From Streptomyces sp. P9-A4 (lineage in GTDB: Bacteria; Actinomycetota; Actinomycetes; Streptomycetales; Streptomycetaceae), in the NCBI RefSeq assembly GCF_036634195.1, contig NZ_JAZIFY010000001.1, forward strand, positions 3,668,501 to 3,732,500: a DNA stretch of 64,000 nt. The letters are read 5' to 3'. The notes below the pieces were generated by a model that saw only the letters and a list, made by a program, of their open reading frames with translations, had not been told where the DNA came from and did no database searches. Position 1 is the stretch's first letter; each line of letters starts with the position of its first letter. This document shows positions 16,650 through 25,203 of this stretch, piece by piece. Made by a program: the position numbers and the translations under genes.

Positions 16650-18056
16650 ATGACAGAAACATCGGGCATATCGAGCCCCGGTCTGTGCCGGCTCGCCGTC
16701 AGGGCCCCCCGGCGTCTCCTCGACCTCGCGGTCCCCGTGGACGTACCACTGGCGGATCTTCTGCCGACCCTCCTCGACCACGCGGGCGAAGAGCTGGCGG
16801 AGCAGGGCATCGAGCACGGGGGCTGGGTCCTCCAGCGGCTCGGCGAAGAGCCGCTGGACGAGGAGGGGACGCCCGAGTCGCTGTCCCTCCGCGATGGAGA
16901 AACGCTTCATCTGCGGCCTCGTGTCGAGGCCTTGCCCGCCCTCCACTTCGACGACCTCGTCGACGGCGTCGCGGGCAGCATGCGGGATCGCCCCCACGGC
17001 TGGACCGCCCGCACCGGCCGCTGGACGCTGCGCGCCACGGCCGTCCTGCTGCTCGCCGCCGCCTGGGTGGTCTGCGCCCTGCCCGGCGGCGACGCCCCGA
17101 CCAGGGCCGCCATCGCCGGCGCCGTCGGTCTGCTCGTGCTGTTCGGCGCCGCCGCGGCCTCCCGGGCGGTCGGCGACTCGGCCGCCGGAGCCGCCCTCGG
17201 TGTGTTCGTGGCACCCTTCCTGGCCCTGGCCGGGGCCCTCCTCCCGGCCGGTGAGGCCGACGGCGGCGGGCAGCTGACCGGTGCCCGCGTCCTCGCCGCG
17301 TCCGCCGCCGCCGCGGGCGGCGCCGTGCTGTCGGTCGCCGCGGTCGCCGCCTTCGTCCCGCTGCTGCTCTCGGTCGCGGTGATCGCCCTGGCCGGTGCGG
17401 TCGGCGGCACCCTGATGCTGACCATGGACCTGACCCCCGGGCCCGCCGCGGCCGTGGTCGCCGTGCTCGCGGTCGCCGTCGGCGGCCTCGTCCCCGGCAT
17501 CTCCTTCCGGCTCTCCGGTCTTCGGCTGCCCGCGCTGCCCTCCAACGCGGAGGAGCTGCAGGAGGGCATCGACCCGCATCCGCACGCGCACGTCGTGAGC
17601 CGCACCGCGCAGGCCGAGCAGTGGATGACCGCGCTGTACGCGGCCGTCGGCCTGGTCTGCGCCGCCGTGCTCACCGCGCTGCTCCTGGACGACCCGGGCA
17701 CCCCGGCGCTCGTCACCGCGGGAACGCTCTGCCTGCTCCTGCTGCTGCACTCCCGCACCATCGGCAACGTCTGGCAGCGCCCGGCGGTCTTCCTCCCCGG
17801 CCTGTACGGGCTGCTGCTCGCCGCGCTCACCGTGGGAGCCGGAATCGCCCCCGGCGACCGGCCGGTGCTGCTCGCCGTCCTGCTCACCCTGGCCGGCACC
17901 ACGGCCGTCGCGTCCTGGACGGTGCCGGGCCGCCGGGTCCTGCCGCACTGGGGGCGGGCCGGGGACATCCTGCACACCTGCGCGGCGGTGGCGCTGATCC
18001 CGCTGGTGCTCTGGGTGCTCGGCGTCTACGGCGCCCTGCGCACCGTGTCCGGCTGA
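16650..18056 (+). CDS. eccD: Type VII secretion integral membrane protein EccD
   Basis: A 468-residue membrane protein. Residues 1 to about 100 are the cytoplasmic YukD/ubiquitin-like domain (CRLAVRAPRRLLDLAVPVDV to SLSLRDGETLHLRP). The rest has about eleven hydrophobic helices from residue 130 to the end, such as ATAVLLLAAAWVVCALPGG and the last, CAAVALIPLVLWVLGVYGAL. EccD forms the transmembrane vestibule of the ESX complex as two copies per EccC/EccB unit. ATG 16650 is chosen over an upstream ATG at 16596 because the ubiquitin-like domain begins here and GGAGAGG lies upstream. eccB follows after 15 bases, so the two are one operon. Confidence 0.93.
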   Translation: MTETSGISSPGLCRLAVRAPRRLLDLAVPVDVPLADLLPTLLDHAGEELAEQGIEHGGWVLQRLGEEPLDEEGTPESLSLRDGETLHLRPRVEALPALHFDDLVDGVAGSMRDRPHGWTARTGRWTLRATAVLLLAAAWVVCALPGGDAPTRAAIAGAVGLLVLFGAAAASRAVGDSAAGAALGVFVAPFLALAGALLPAGEADGGGQLTGARVLAASAAAAGGAVLSVAAVAAFVPLLLSVAVIALAGAVGGTLMLTMDLTPGPAAAVVAVLAVAVGGLVPGISFRLSGLRLPALPSNAEELQEGIDPHPHAHVVSRTAQAEQWMTALYAAVGLVCAAVLTALLLDDPGTPALVTAGTLCLLLLLHSRTIGNVWQRPAVFLPGLYGLLLAALTVGAGIAPGDRPVLLAVLLTLAGTTAVASWTVPGRRVLPHWGRAGDILHTCAAVALIPLVLWVLGVYGALRTVSG

Positions 18057-18071
18057 CGGAGGGGGACCGCC

Positions 18072-19604
18072 ATGCAGTCCAGGAAAGACCAGGTCCAGGC
18101 CCATATGTTCGTCATGGGCCGGCTCGTCAGCGGGATGCTGCGGCAGGATCCGGACGCGCCGGAGAGCCCCGTCGGGCGCACCAACCGGGGCCTCGCCTGG
18201 GGCATCGGTCTCGGCGTGGTCCTCGTCGTCGGCTTCCTGCTGTTCGGGATGATCTCCCCGGCCGGCACCAAGTCGTGGCGGACGACGAACGCGCTGATCG
18301 TGCAGAAGGAGACGGGCACCCGCTACCTGTACCTCGACGGCCGGCTCCGTCCGGTCCTCAACTACGCCTCGGCCCGGCTGGTCTCCCGTACGGCTCCGGC
18401 CCCCGTCATCGTGTCCACGGAGTCCCTGCGCGGCGAGCCCCACGGCACCCCCGTCGGCATCCCCGGCGCCCCGGACACCCTGCCGGGCCCCGGTGACCTG
18501 GAGCGGGGCGCCTGGCAGGTGTGCGCCGACCCGCCGCTGGCCACCGGCCCCGACGGCAGCGGCCGGACGGCCCGCACCTCGCTGCGGATCGGCTTCGCGA
18601 CCGGCGGCGAGTTCCCCGGGAAGCGGGAGGGCGTCCTCGTCGCGGGCCCCGACGGCAGCACGTACCTGCTGTGGGGCGACCACCGGATGCGGATCGGCGG
18701 ACACGGCGCGCTCCAGGCCCTCGGCTGGTCCGGCACGGCCACCGTCCCCGTGACCGCCGCACTCCTGGACAGCCTGCCCGCCGGCGCCGACCTGGTGGCC
18801 CCCGAGGTCGACGGCAGGGGTACGGAGTCGGGGCGGATCGGCGGTGCGGCGGCCCGGGTGGGCCAGGTCTTCGCCCTGTCGTCGCCGGGCACGGACCGGC
18901 AGTACTTCCTGCTGGAGAAGGCCGGGCTGCGGCCGCTCACCCCGCTGGCGGCGGCGCTCGTCCTCGGCGACGACCGCACCGGCCGCCAGGCGTACCGGGG
19001 CGGCGCCCCGACGGCCCTCACCCTGACCGCCGACGAACTGACCCGCAGACAGGTCCCGGGCGGGAAGCCCTCGGCCGGGCCCACGACTTCCGCCGGGTCC
19101 TCGACCGCGTCCCCCACGGACTCCTCCGCCGTCCCCGCGGACTGGCCCGCCACCCCTCCGCCCGCGCGGTCCGCCGCCGGGTCGGCGCTGTGCGCGCAGA
19201 TCCAGCCCGAGGGTCTCGTGCCCCTGGTCCGGCTCGCGCTGGTGGGCGAGTCCGGGAGCCTCCCGGAACCGGCCTCCGGCCCCGGGATCGCGTCGGCCTG
19301 CCTGCCGGTGAACGGCATCGCGGTACGCCCCGGCGGCGGCGCCCTCGTCCAGGCGCTCGGCGCCGGCGGCGGAGTGCGCGGCACCACGACCTACCTGGTC
19401 ACGGACATCGGCGTGAAGTACCGGCTGACGGACGCCACTTCGGTGGAGCGGCTGGGGCTGAAGGGCGGCCACGCCCAGGCCGTACCGTCACGGCTCCTGG
19501 ACATGCTGCCCACGGGGCCGCGCCTCGACGTGACGGCGGCACTGGCCGGCGGTCCGGCGGCCGGGACGGACGGCTCGTCGCCATCGGACGCGAACTGCCG
19601 GTGA
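18072..19604 (+). CDS. eccB: Type VII secretion protein EccB
   Basis: A 510-residue EccB. The short cytoplasmic N-terminus has the family signature QSRKDQVQAHMFVMGRLVSGM, followed by one membrane helix (about residues 39-60, AWGIGLGVVLVVGFLLFGMI). The long extracytoplasmic part carries PGTK, a conserved GTRYLYLDGRLRPVLNYASARL and repeated R1-R4-like beta domains. A Pro/Ser/Thr linker lies around residues 340-370. EccB forms the periplasmic-face dimer of ESX complexes. The AGGGGGACCGCC site precedes ATG. It is in an operon with eccD. Confidence 0.94.
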   Translation: MQSRKDQVQAHMFVMGRLVSGMLRQDPDAPESPVGRTNRGLAWGIGLGVVLVVGFLLFGMISPAGTKSWRTTNALIVQKETGTRYLYLDGRLRPVLNYASARLVSRTAPAPVIVSTESLRGEPHGTPVGIPGAPDTLPGPGDLERGAWQVCADPPLATGPDGSGRTARTSLRIGFATGGEFPGKREGVLVAGPDGSTYLLWGDHRMRIGGHGALQALGWSGTATVPVTAALLDSLPAGADLVAPEVDGRGTESGRIGGAAARVGQVFALSSPGTDRQYFLLEKAGLRPLTPLAAALVLGDDRTGRQAYRGGAPTALTLTADELTRRQVPGGKPSAGPTTSAGSSTASPTDSSAVPADWPATPPPARSAAGSALCAQIQPEGLVPLVRLALVGESGSLPEPASGPGIASACLPVNGIAVRPGGGALVQALGAGGGVRGTTTYLVTDIGVKYRLTDATSVERLGLKGGHAQAVPSRLLDMLPTGPRLDVTAALAGGPAAGTDGSSPSDANCR

Positions 19605-19695
19605 ACCCCCGGCGGCTGTCCGGCATCTTCCCGGAGGAACGCCCGGTCGAATCCGGTCACGAACATCAGAAGAAGCTCAGAAGACACCGGAAGTC

Positions 19696-19725
19696 GTTGC
19701 ACACGTCACAAAGCTCTCCCTAGCA
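19696..19725 (+). promoter_or_regulatory. Candidate promoter for the WXG100 gene cluster
   Basis: TTGCAC (19696-19701) and TAGCAT (19720-19725) are separated by 18 bases. This is a fair match to the Streptomyces housekeeping consensus TTGAC-N17/18-TANNNT, 132 bases upstream of the first WXG100 gene in a 253-base gap after eccB. Confidence 0.45.
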
Positions 19726-19857
19726 TCGGGGATGGCCTAGACGAGTGTTCGACTCACCTTTCTCGTCAGCCGACTTCAGCCCCTCAGAGCAAAACCCGCT
19801 CCACCGTTCCGCTTCACCGTCCGCTTCACTGTCCGCGCCTCAGACAAGGACTCCATC

Positions 19858-20217
19858 ATGGCGACTCCGCCGCCCCCCGGCAGCACCCAGACTTCGAGCC
19901 AGAGCGAGAACCAGCGGGGCTACAACGCCCTCTTCCAGGCCAAGGAGGGCGTGCAGCGGGCCCAGGAGGACGTCAAGACCGTCATGGGCGGCCTGATCAG
20001 GGCCTACGGCGGCAGCGACGGCAGCGCCTTCCAGGGCCTGCTGAACGAGTGGAGCGGCCAGGTGGACGTCATCACCCGCAGCATGAGCGAGATGATGCAG
20101 ACGCTGACCGAGACCGGCCAGGCACAGTCGCGTACGCAGGGCGAGATCAACGACTTCATCGAGGCCGCCCGCCGTTCCTCGATCTCCGCGGGCACCGAGA
20201 GCAAGCTCAACCCCTGA
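19858..20217 (+). CDS. WXG100-family small type VII substrate (EsxA-like partner)
   Basis: A 119-residue, signal-less helical-hairpin protein. After a Pro/Ser/Thr-rich N-tail (1-20), the first helix runs to about residue 50, followed by a turn region carrying Trp65-Ser-Gly67, the W-x-G signature, and a second helix. It has no YxxxD/E export motif, as is common for one partner of the EsxA/EsxB heterodimer. It lies 49 bases upstream of a second WXG100 gene, the standard arrangement. The turn is placed late, so the helices differ in length from canonical EsxA. Confidence 0.85.
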   Translation: MATPPPPGSTQTSSQSENQRGYNALFQAKEGVQRAQEDVKTVMGGLIRAYGGSDGSAFQGLLNEWSGQVDVITRSMSEMMQTLTETGQAQSRTQGEINDFIEAARRSSISAGTESKLNP

Positions 20218-20266
20218 GCCTGCCACCGCCGTTCCCTCTCCCCTCCACCCCGTCGAGGAGCCTTTG

Positions 20267-20599
20267 ATGTCCAACTTCTACGCCGACAAGTCCGACGGTG
20301 TCATCCACGTCGAATACCAGCACGTCGACCGCGCCGCCGAGGACATGCGGATGCAGACGAAGGCGATCCAGAACACCGTCCAGGCGCTCAACGAGGAACT
20401 CGCCGGGCTCCGCGTCGCCTGGCAGGGCTCGGACGCCGCCACGTACGGCGGGAAGCAGGACGCGTGGAACGCGGCCTCGCAGGAGCTCGGCCGCATCCTG
20501 GACCGCCACAGCGCCCTGCTGAACCAGATCAGCGAGATCTACAAGAAGCACGAGAACCGCAGCGCCGACCAGTGGGCGAACGTCCGCGTCCCCTCCTGA
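20267..20599 (+). CDS. WXG100-family small type VII substrate (EsxB-like)
   Basis: A 110-residue WXG100 protein: helix 1 to about residue 48, Trp52-Gln-Gly54 at the turn (VAWQGSDAA), helix 2, and a C-terminal YKKHE (Tyr92-Glu96) that fits the YxxxD/E general export signal read by EccC. ATG 20267 has GAGGAG 6 bases upstream; a TTG just before it is not needed. It probably forms the exported heterodimer with the 19858-20217 product. Confidence 0.93.
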   Translation: MSNFYADKSDGVIHVEYQHVDRAAEDMRMQTKAIQNTVQALNEELAGLRVAWQGSDAATYGGKQDAWNAASQELGRILDRHSALLNQISEIYKKHENRSADQWANVRVPS

Positions 20600-20700
20600 C
20601 CGGTCCCACCCCCAGCGGCGCCGCCGGCCCAGTGCCCGCGGCGCCGTGACCGTCGGCACCACCGCGGTGACCGCTTCGCACCGACCGAGGGAGAGAGAGC

Positions 20701-21174
20701 ATGGCCGAAGGTACGGATCTGTCCCACCTCGACAAGGAGAGCCTGACCAGGTTCCTCACGGTCGAAGGGCAGGGAATCCCGATGTTCCTCAAGAAGCTGG
20801 AGGAGATCGCGAGCACCTCGCCGACCAGCCCCAGTCCGACGATGCCCCTGCTCGCCCGGAAGCTGAAGAACCCCGGCGAGAACATCACCTCGCACGGGCC
20901 GAAGCTGGGCAAGCTGACCCTGGACGACGCCAAGCCCGAGTCCCCGGCCATGGGAAGCCTCTTCGTCACGTACATGCAGACGAACTCCGAGAAGCTCGGC
21001 GAGATCCTCACGAACCAGCTGAAGCTGTTCAAGGAGATCAAGCAGGAACTCGGCTTCACCATCGCGGACATGACGACGGCCGAGGAGGACAACCTCGACA
21101 GCATCGAGGGGCAGAAGATCCTGGACGACTGGAAGGACATCTCGGACCTGATGGCGCCCAAGCCCGCGGCGTAA
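20701..21174 (+). CDS. Type VII locus protein of unknown function (157 aa)
   Basis: A soluble, mostly helical 157-residue protein without a signal peptide. It contains LDKESLTRFLTVEGQGIPMFLKKLEEIA-type amphipathic sequence early on, a Pro/Ser break near residue 45 and a longer helix pair ending IEGQKILDDWKDISDLM. No W-x-G turn is present. I do not recognise a named family. A purine-rich GGGAGAGAGAGC precedes the ATG. Its position between the WXG100 pair and the repeat protein suggests a chaperone or substrate role (inference). Confidence 0.8.
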   Translation: MAEGTDLSHLDKESLTRFLTVEGQGIPMFLKKLEEIASTSPTSPSPTMPLLARKLKNPGENITSHGPKLGKLTLDDAKPESPAMGSLFVTYMQTNSEKLGEILTNQLKLFKEIKQELGFTIADMTTAEEDNLDSIEGQKILDDWKDISDLMAPKPAA

Positions 21175-21318
21175 CCGGCCCGTCCCGCCTCTCCGCCGCT
21201 GCCGCACTCCGCGTTCCGTCGCTCCCGCCGTCCGCATCTCCGCCGCTCCCCCGGTCGTGTCCCGCCGCTCCGCCGCCCGTCGTCCGCCGCTCGTCCTCCC
21301 GAAGGAATCGACTCCCGT

Positions 21319-24255
21319 ATGGCTCCCGCGTCCGAAGAAGACAAGAAGAAGTGGGCCGAGTACCTCGCCACTCAGCTGACCGGATTCGTCGGCCCGACGC
21401 GCGAGGAAGTGGGGAAGATCGGCGGCACGGCGGACCAGGCGGGTGAGGGCGCCGGATGGCTGCGGGCCTCCATCAAGCGCAAGGACTACGACGAGGCGGC
21501 CAACAACGTCTCGCCGGGTCCGCTGGAAAGAGTCATCCAGTTCTACGACTTCGACTCGGACGTCACCAAGGTGACCGGTCATTTCGAGGTCACCCTCACC
21601 GTCCCCTGGAACGAGGGCGGGAACGACTTCAGCGACAACGGAAAGGCCGGCGCGTACGACGGCGGCTACCGTGACGCCCTCTCCGCCCTCGTCACGAAGT
21701 ACACGACGGAGGGATTCACCCACCAGTTCGCGACCGTGCCGCAGATCGTGTCGACGGACGTGGTCGATCTGAAGAGCCTGATCACCACGGGGAAGGCCTA
21801 CGACGAGGTCCAGAAGTTCTTCACGGACTACGGCGCGGAACTCGAGAAGTGGGTCAAGGACCTCGGGGGCGAGGACGCCGCCTGGCAGGGCTCGGCCGCC
21901 GACGTGTTCCGCATGCTGCTCGACGGCCTGGCCTACGGGTACAAGGACCTCAAGAAGGACCTGACCCCGACGGGCACGCCCGTCTCCCTGTCCTTCGGCG
22001 AGACCTACAACCCGACGTCCTCCATCGGCCAGGAGATCGCCCGGTGCGCGAAGGCGATCCACGACGCCGCCGACGCCCTCATGAAGGCCTGGAACACCTG
22101 GCTAGAGGCCAAGGTGACCATCGACGCGGCGACGCCGGGGGAGCAGCTGACGTACAACACGTATCTCCCCACCTACCACCTCAACGCAGAGGTGAACAAG
22201 GTCGCCATTTATCTCAACGAGAACAATATCAAAAAGGTCTATAAGGTCTCCGGGAAGAGTACGGTCTATCTTTACTCGGGATTCACGATCTATCACCCGC
22301 TGTACGGAGACCTCACCCAGAAGCCGGCCTGGGAAAAGGTCGCCCAGGAGGCGTACAAGCACTGGGTCGAAACCATTGTGGCGACGATCGACACGGCGGC
22401 CAACACCCAGACGCAGCTGCTCAACGAGGTCTTCAACAACCTGGCGAACGCGACCGGGAACCTCAGCTTCAGCACGGGCTTCAGCGACCTGAAGGCCAAA
22501 TTCCTCGAGGAATCGACGAAGAAGCAGAAAGAGGACCTCGAGAAGGAAAAGAAGGACCTGGAGGACGAGGCCAACAAGAAGAAGGACGAGCTGGAGGAGA
22601 AGCTCGGCGGGGGCGGCGACAAGCCGCCGCCGACGCTCGACCCCAACTCCGTCGGCGGCGGTCTCGGCGGCGACGGCGGCCTGGGCGGGAAGAAGCCCCC
22701 CGGCCTCGGCACCGGCGGCACGCCCCCGCCCCTCCTGAACCCCAACGGGACCAACGGAACCAACGGCGGCAACGTCGTCCGCACCCCGGACGGCACCACC
22801 ATCGTCCGCAACCCCGACGGCTCGTACACCACGACCTACCCCGACGGGCGGAAGGAGATCACTCCGCCCGGCGTGACCCCGCCGCTGCTCGGCCTGAACC
22901 CGCCCGGCCTCGGCGGCACCCCGACCAAGCCCGTCCCGCTCAAGACCACCAAGGGCCCGGACGGCTCCACCACCTCGTACAACCAGGACGGCTCCCGCAC
23001 CACCACCCACAAGGACGGGACCACCACCACCGTCGCCCGCGACGGCACGACCACCACGGTCAACCCCGACGGCTCCACCACCGTGCTGCACAGGGACGGC
23101 AGCGAGACGATCACCTATCCGGACGGTACGAGGACGACGATCCGCCCGGACGGCAGCAGCGTCACGCAGTACAAGGACGGCACGGTGCAGAGCCGCGCCG
23201 CCGACGGCACCCTCACCACGACCGACCCCGACGGCAACAAGAAGGTCACCCACCCCGAGCCGGGCTCCACCGTCCACAACCCGGACCGCTCGACCACCAC
23301 CTTCAACAAGGACGGCTCGACGACGACGGTCCACCCCAACGGCACCAGGACCACGGTCAGCCCCCAGGGAACGGTCACCACGATCGACCCGGACGGCACC
23401 AAGACCGTGTCCCAGCTGGGGAAGAACACCTCGACGATCGAGTACGCCGACGGGTCGGTGGCCAAGGTCGACAAGGACGGCACCGTCGTCACCACGTACA
23501 AGGACGGCTCCTCCACCCGGCTCGCCCCGGACGGCACGTACACCACCACCGAGGCCGACGGGCAGAAGAAGACCGAGCACCTCAACCCGCTCGGCGGGAA
23601 CGCGGGCGCGGAGACCAAGCACAACGCGGACGGCTCCACCACCACCCGCTACCCGGACGGCACCATCGACCAGAAGCTCAAGGACGGCGGTCACAAGATC
23701 ACCTTCCCGGACGGGCGGACGGTCACCACGGACGCCGACGGCCGCACCCTCTCCGTGACCGGCGGCCCCTCCTCCCTCGACCGCAACAACACCAGGCGTT
23801 TCGGGGACCACGACTACTACGACTACCCGGACGAGAAGAAGAAGACCAACAGCCTGGTCAACAGCGGGTACGGGGGTTACGGCGGCTCCGGTCAGGGCGG
23901 CGGCCCCCGCATCCCCCTGCTCTCCAACAACCCCCTCGGGCACGGCTTCGGCGCGCCCGGCACTCCCGGCGCCGGCGGCGCGGCGGGGGCCGAGCGCCTC
24001 CGGGCCACCGCCACCGGCGAGACCACGGCCGGCCGCGCCCGCGCCGCCCAGCTGGCCGCCGAGGAGGCGGCCGCGCTGCGCCGCCCCGCGACCTCCTCCG
24101 GCGGCATGCCGATGATGCCGCCCATGGGCGGCGGCGGCATGGGCGGCGGCCAGGGCACGCAGAGCGACGAGCGCGAGCGCTCCACCTGGGTCAGCGAGGA
24201 CGAGGACGTCTGGGGCACGGACGAGGGCGGCGTCGCCGGTGTGATCGGCCGGTGA
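21319..24255 (+). CDS. Large type VII-associated protein with DG(S/T)-TT repeats
   Basis: 978 residues. Residues 1 to about 390 form a helical/mixed domain that includes AAWQGSAADVFRMLLDG near residue 189, a WXG-like turn. A Lys/Glu coiled coil follows (about 395-435). A Gly/Pro linker leads into roughly 330 residues (about 484-817) of tandem short strands built on PDGS-TTT, KDGTTTTV and PDGTRTT, about 20 copies, a predicted extended beta structure like YD/RHS or beta-solenoid repeats. The C-terminus is Gly/Pro/Met-rich and ends WVSEDEDVWGTDE. No signal peptide. Export by the adjacent machine is inferred from context and the WXG-like turn. No catalytic motif is visible. Confidence 0.8.
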   Translation: MAPASEEDKKKWAEYLATQLTGFVGPTREEVGKIGGTADQAGEGAGWLRASIKRKDYDEAANNVSPGPLERVIQFYDFDSDVTKVTGHFEVTLTVPWNEGGNDFSDNGKAGAYDGGYRDALSALVTKYTTEGFTHQFATVPQIVSTDVVDLKSLITTGKAYDEVQKFFTDYGAELEKWVKDLGGEDAAWQGSAADVFRMLLDGLAYGYKDLKKDLTPTGTPVSLSFGETYNPTSSIGQEIARCAKAIHDAADALMKAWNTWLEAKVTIDAATPGEQLTYNTYLPTYHLNAEVNKVAIYLNENNIKKVYKVSGKSTVYLYSGFTIYHPLYGDLTQKPAWEKVAQEAYKHWVETIVATIDTAANTQTQLLNEVFNNLANATGNLSFSTGFSDLKAKFLEESTKKQKEDLEKEKKDLEDEANKKKDELEEKLGGGGDKPPPTLDPNSVGGGLGGDGGLGGKKPPGLGTGGTPPPLLNPNGTNGTNGGNVVRTPDGTTIVRNPDGSYTTTYPDGRKEITPPGVTPPLLGLNPPGLGGTPTKPVPLKTTKGPDGSTTSYNQDGSRTTTHKDGTTTTVARDGTTTTVNPDGSTTVLHRDGSETITYPDGTRTTIRPDGSSVTQYKDGTVQSRAADGTLTTTDPDGNKKVTHPEPGSTVHNPDRSTTTFNKDGSTTTVHPNGTRTTVSPQGTVTTIDPDGTKTVSQLGKNTSTIEYADGSVAKVDKDGTVVTTYKDGSSTRLAPDGTYTTTEADGQKKTEHLNPLGGNAGAETKHNADGSTTTRYPDGTIDQKLKDGGHKITFPDGRTVTTDADGRTLSVTGGPSSLDRNNTRRFGDHDYYDYPDEKKKTNSLVNSGYGGYGGSGQGGGPRIPLLSNNPLGHGFGAPGTPGAGGAAGAERLRATATGETTAGRARAAQLAAEEAAALRRPATSSGGMPMMPPMGGGGMGGGQGTQSDERERSTWVSEDEDVWGTDEGGVAGVIGR

Positions 24256-24311
24256 GCCCGGTGAGCCCCGTACTCCCCCGCGAACGGCGGCGGGCGACGG
24301 ACGGAAGCCGA

Positions 24312-24347
24312 GACGTACGACGAGGCGTACGACGAGACGCACGACGA
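24312..24347. repeat. Three tandem 12-base repeats upstream of the YbaB-like gene
   Basis: GACGTACGACGA, GGCGTACGACGA and GACGCACGACGA follow one another directly in the 124-base gap before the next gene. No hairpin or promoter role is evident. Confidence 0.75.
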
Positions 24348-24379
24348 ATGGGACCACGGAGAGGGAGAGGTGCCGGGCG

Positions 24380-24880
24380 ATGAACAATCCCCTGGAGGAA
24401 CGGCTCGCGGAAGCGCTGGCGGAGTTCGAGGAGACCCGGGCCCGCCTCGACGAGGCCGCCGCCGAGGCCGCGCGGATATCCGTGACGGTCACGGCCAAGG
24501 ACCGCACGGTCGAGGCGACCGTCGGGGCGCAGGGCGAGCTGACCCAGCTGCGCTTCCCCACGAACCGCTACCGCACGATGGCCCCCGCCGAGCTGGCGAG
24601 CGTCGTGATGGGCACGATCGCCTCCGCCCGCGCCCAGGCTGCCTCCCGACTCCTCGATGTGTACCGGCCGTTCGGGCCGATCCCGGGTCTCGACAAGGAC
24701 GCCGAGGGCGGCTTCGCGCCCGTCGAGTGGGACGAGCTGTTCGCCCCGCTGCGCCAGGACCCGGACCTCGTGGTGCCGTCCTCCCGCTCCACCGCCACCT
24801 CCGGCGGCGCCCTCCTCGACGAGCTGGTGGACGACGAGGACGGGACCGCCGGCGGTGCGGGGGAGGGGGTCGCGCGATGA
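24380..24880 (+). CDS. YbaB/EbfC-like (EspL-type) type VII accessory protein
   Basis: A 166-residue protein. Residues 1-75 have the YbaB pattern: a charged helix (RLAEALAEFEETRARLDEAA), beta strands ISVTVTAKDRTVEATVGAQGEL and a second helix LASVVMGTIASARAQA. Such proteins occur in ESX loci (EspL-like), where they act as cytosolic chaperones. The remainder is acidic and probably disordered. ATG is preceded by GAGAGGGAGAGG. Its stop overlaps the next start (ATGA), so translation is coupled. Confidence 0.82.
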   Translation: MNNPLEERLAEALAEFEETRARLDEAAAEAARISVTVTAKDRTVEATVGAQGELTQLRFPTNRYRTMAPAELASVVMGTIASARAQAASRLLDVYRPFGPIPGLDKDAEGGFAPVEWDELFAPLRQDPDLVVPSSRSTATSGGALLDELVDDEDGTAGGAGEGVAR

Positions 24881-25197
24881 CCGAACTCGACGTCGACAGC
24901 GAGGGCCTCGACCGGGGCGGCGAGGCTGTGAAGAACGTGGGCCACGAGCTGAAGGTCGCCCGCGACGAGTACGTGGACAAGATCACCAGCTATCGCGGCT
25001 GCTGGGGCACGGGGGAGTTCGGCGAGGCCTTCGCCAAGAAGTACTACCAGGGCCTCGGCTACGTCGTGGACGGGAGCGAGGCGCTGGTCAAGGCCCTCGA
25101 ATCCAGCGGGGAGAGCCTCGGCGACACCTCCGGCAAGTTCAAGAAGACGCAGCAGGACATCATCGACAACGTCAACACCCACACGAAGAAGCGCTGA
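24877..25197 (+). CDS. Small WXG100-like type VII protein
   Basis: 106 residues starting at an ATG that overlaps the upstream stop by ATGA. It is a helical hairpin: a first helix LDRGGEAVKNVGHELKVARDEY, a turn containing CWGTGEFG, then a long second helix to the C-terminal KKR. The size, turn with W-G and lack of a signal peptide match WXG100/ESAT-6-like proteins. It sits six bases upstream of the giant gene and is likely the partner or chaperone of that protein's N-terminal helical region (inference). Confidence 0.8.
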   Translation: MTELDVDSEGLDRGGEAVKNVGHELKVARDEYVDKITSYRGCWGTGEFGEAFAKKYYQGLGYVVDGSEALVKALESSGESLGDTSGKFKKTQQDIIDNVNTHTKKR

Positions 25198-25203
25198 CCG
25201 GCC

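Noticed and set aside
16392..19472. Extension of the eccC frame to about 2,400 codons
   Set aside because: The added part is antisense to eccD and eccB; GTG 16391 has a proper ribosome-binding site and the normal EccC N-terminus.
22770..23770. CRISPR-like array
   Set aside because: The regularly repeated DNA here is codon repetition for DG(S/T)-TT units in one frame; there are no conserved repeats with unique spacers and no cas genes.
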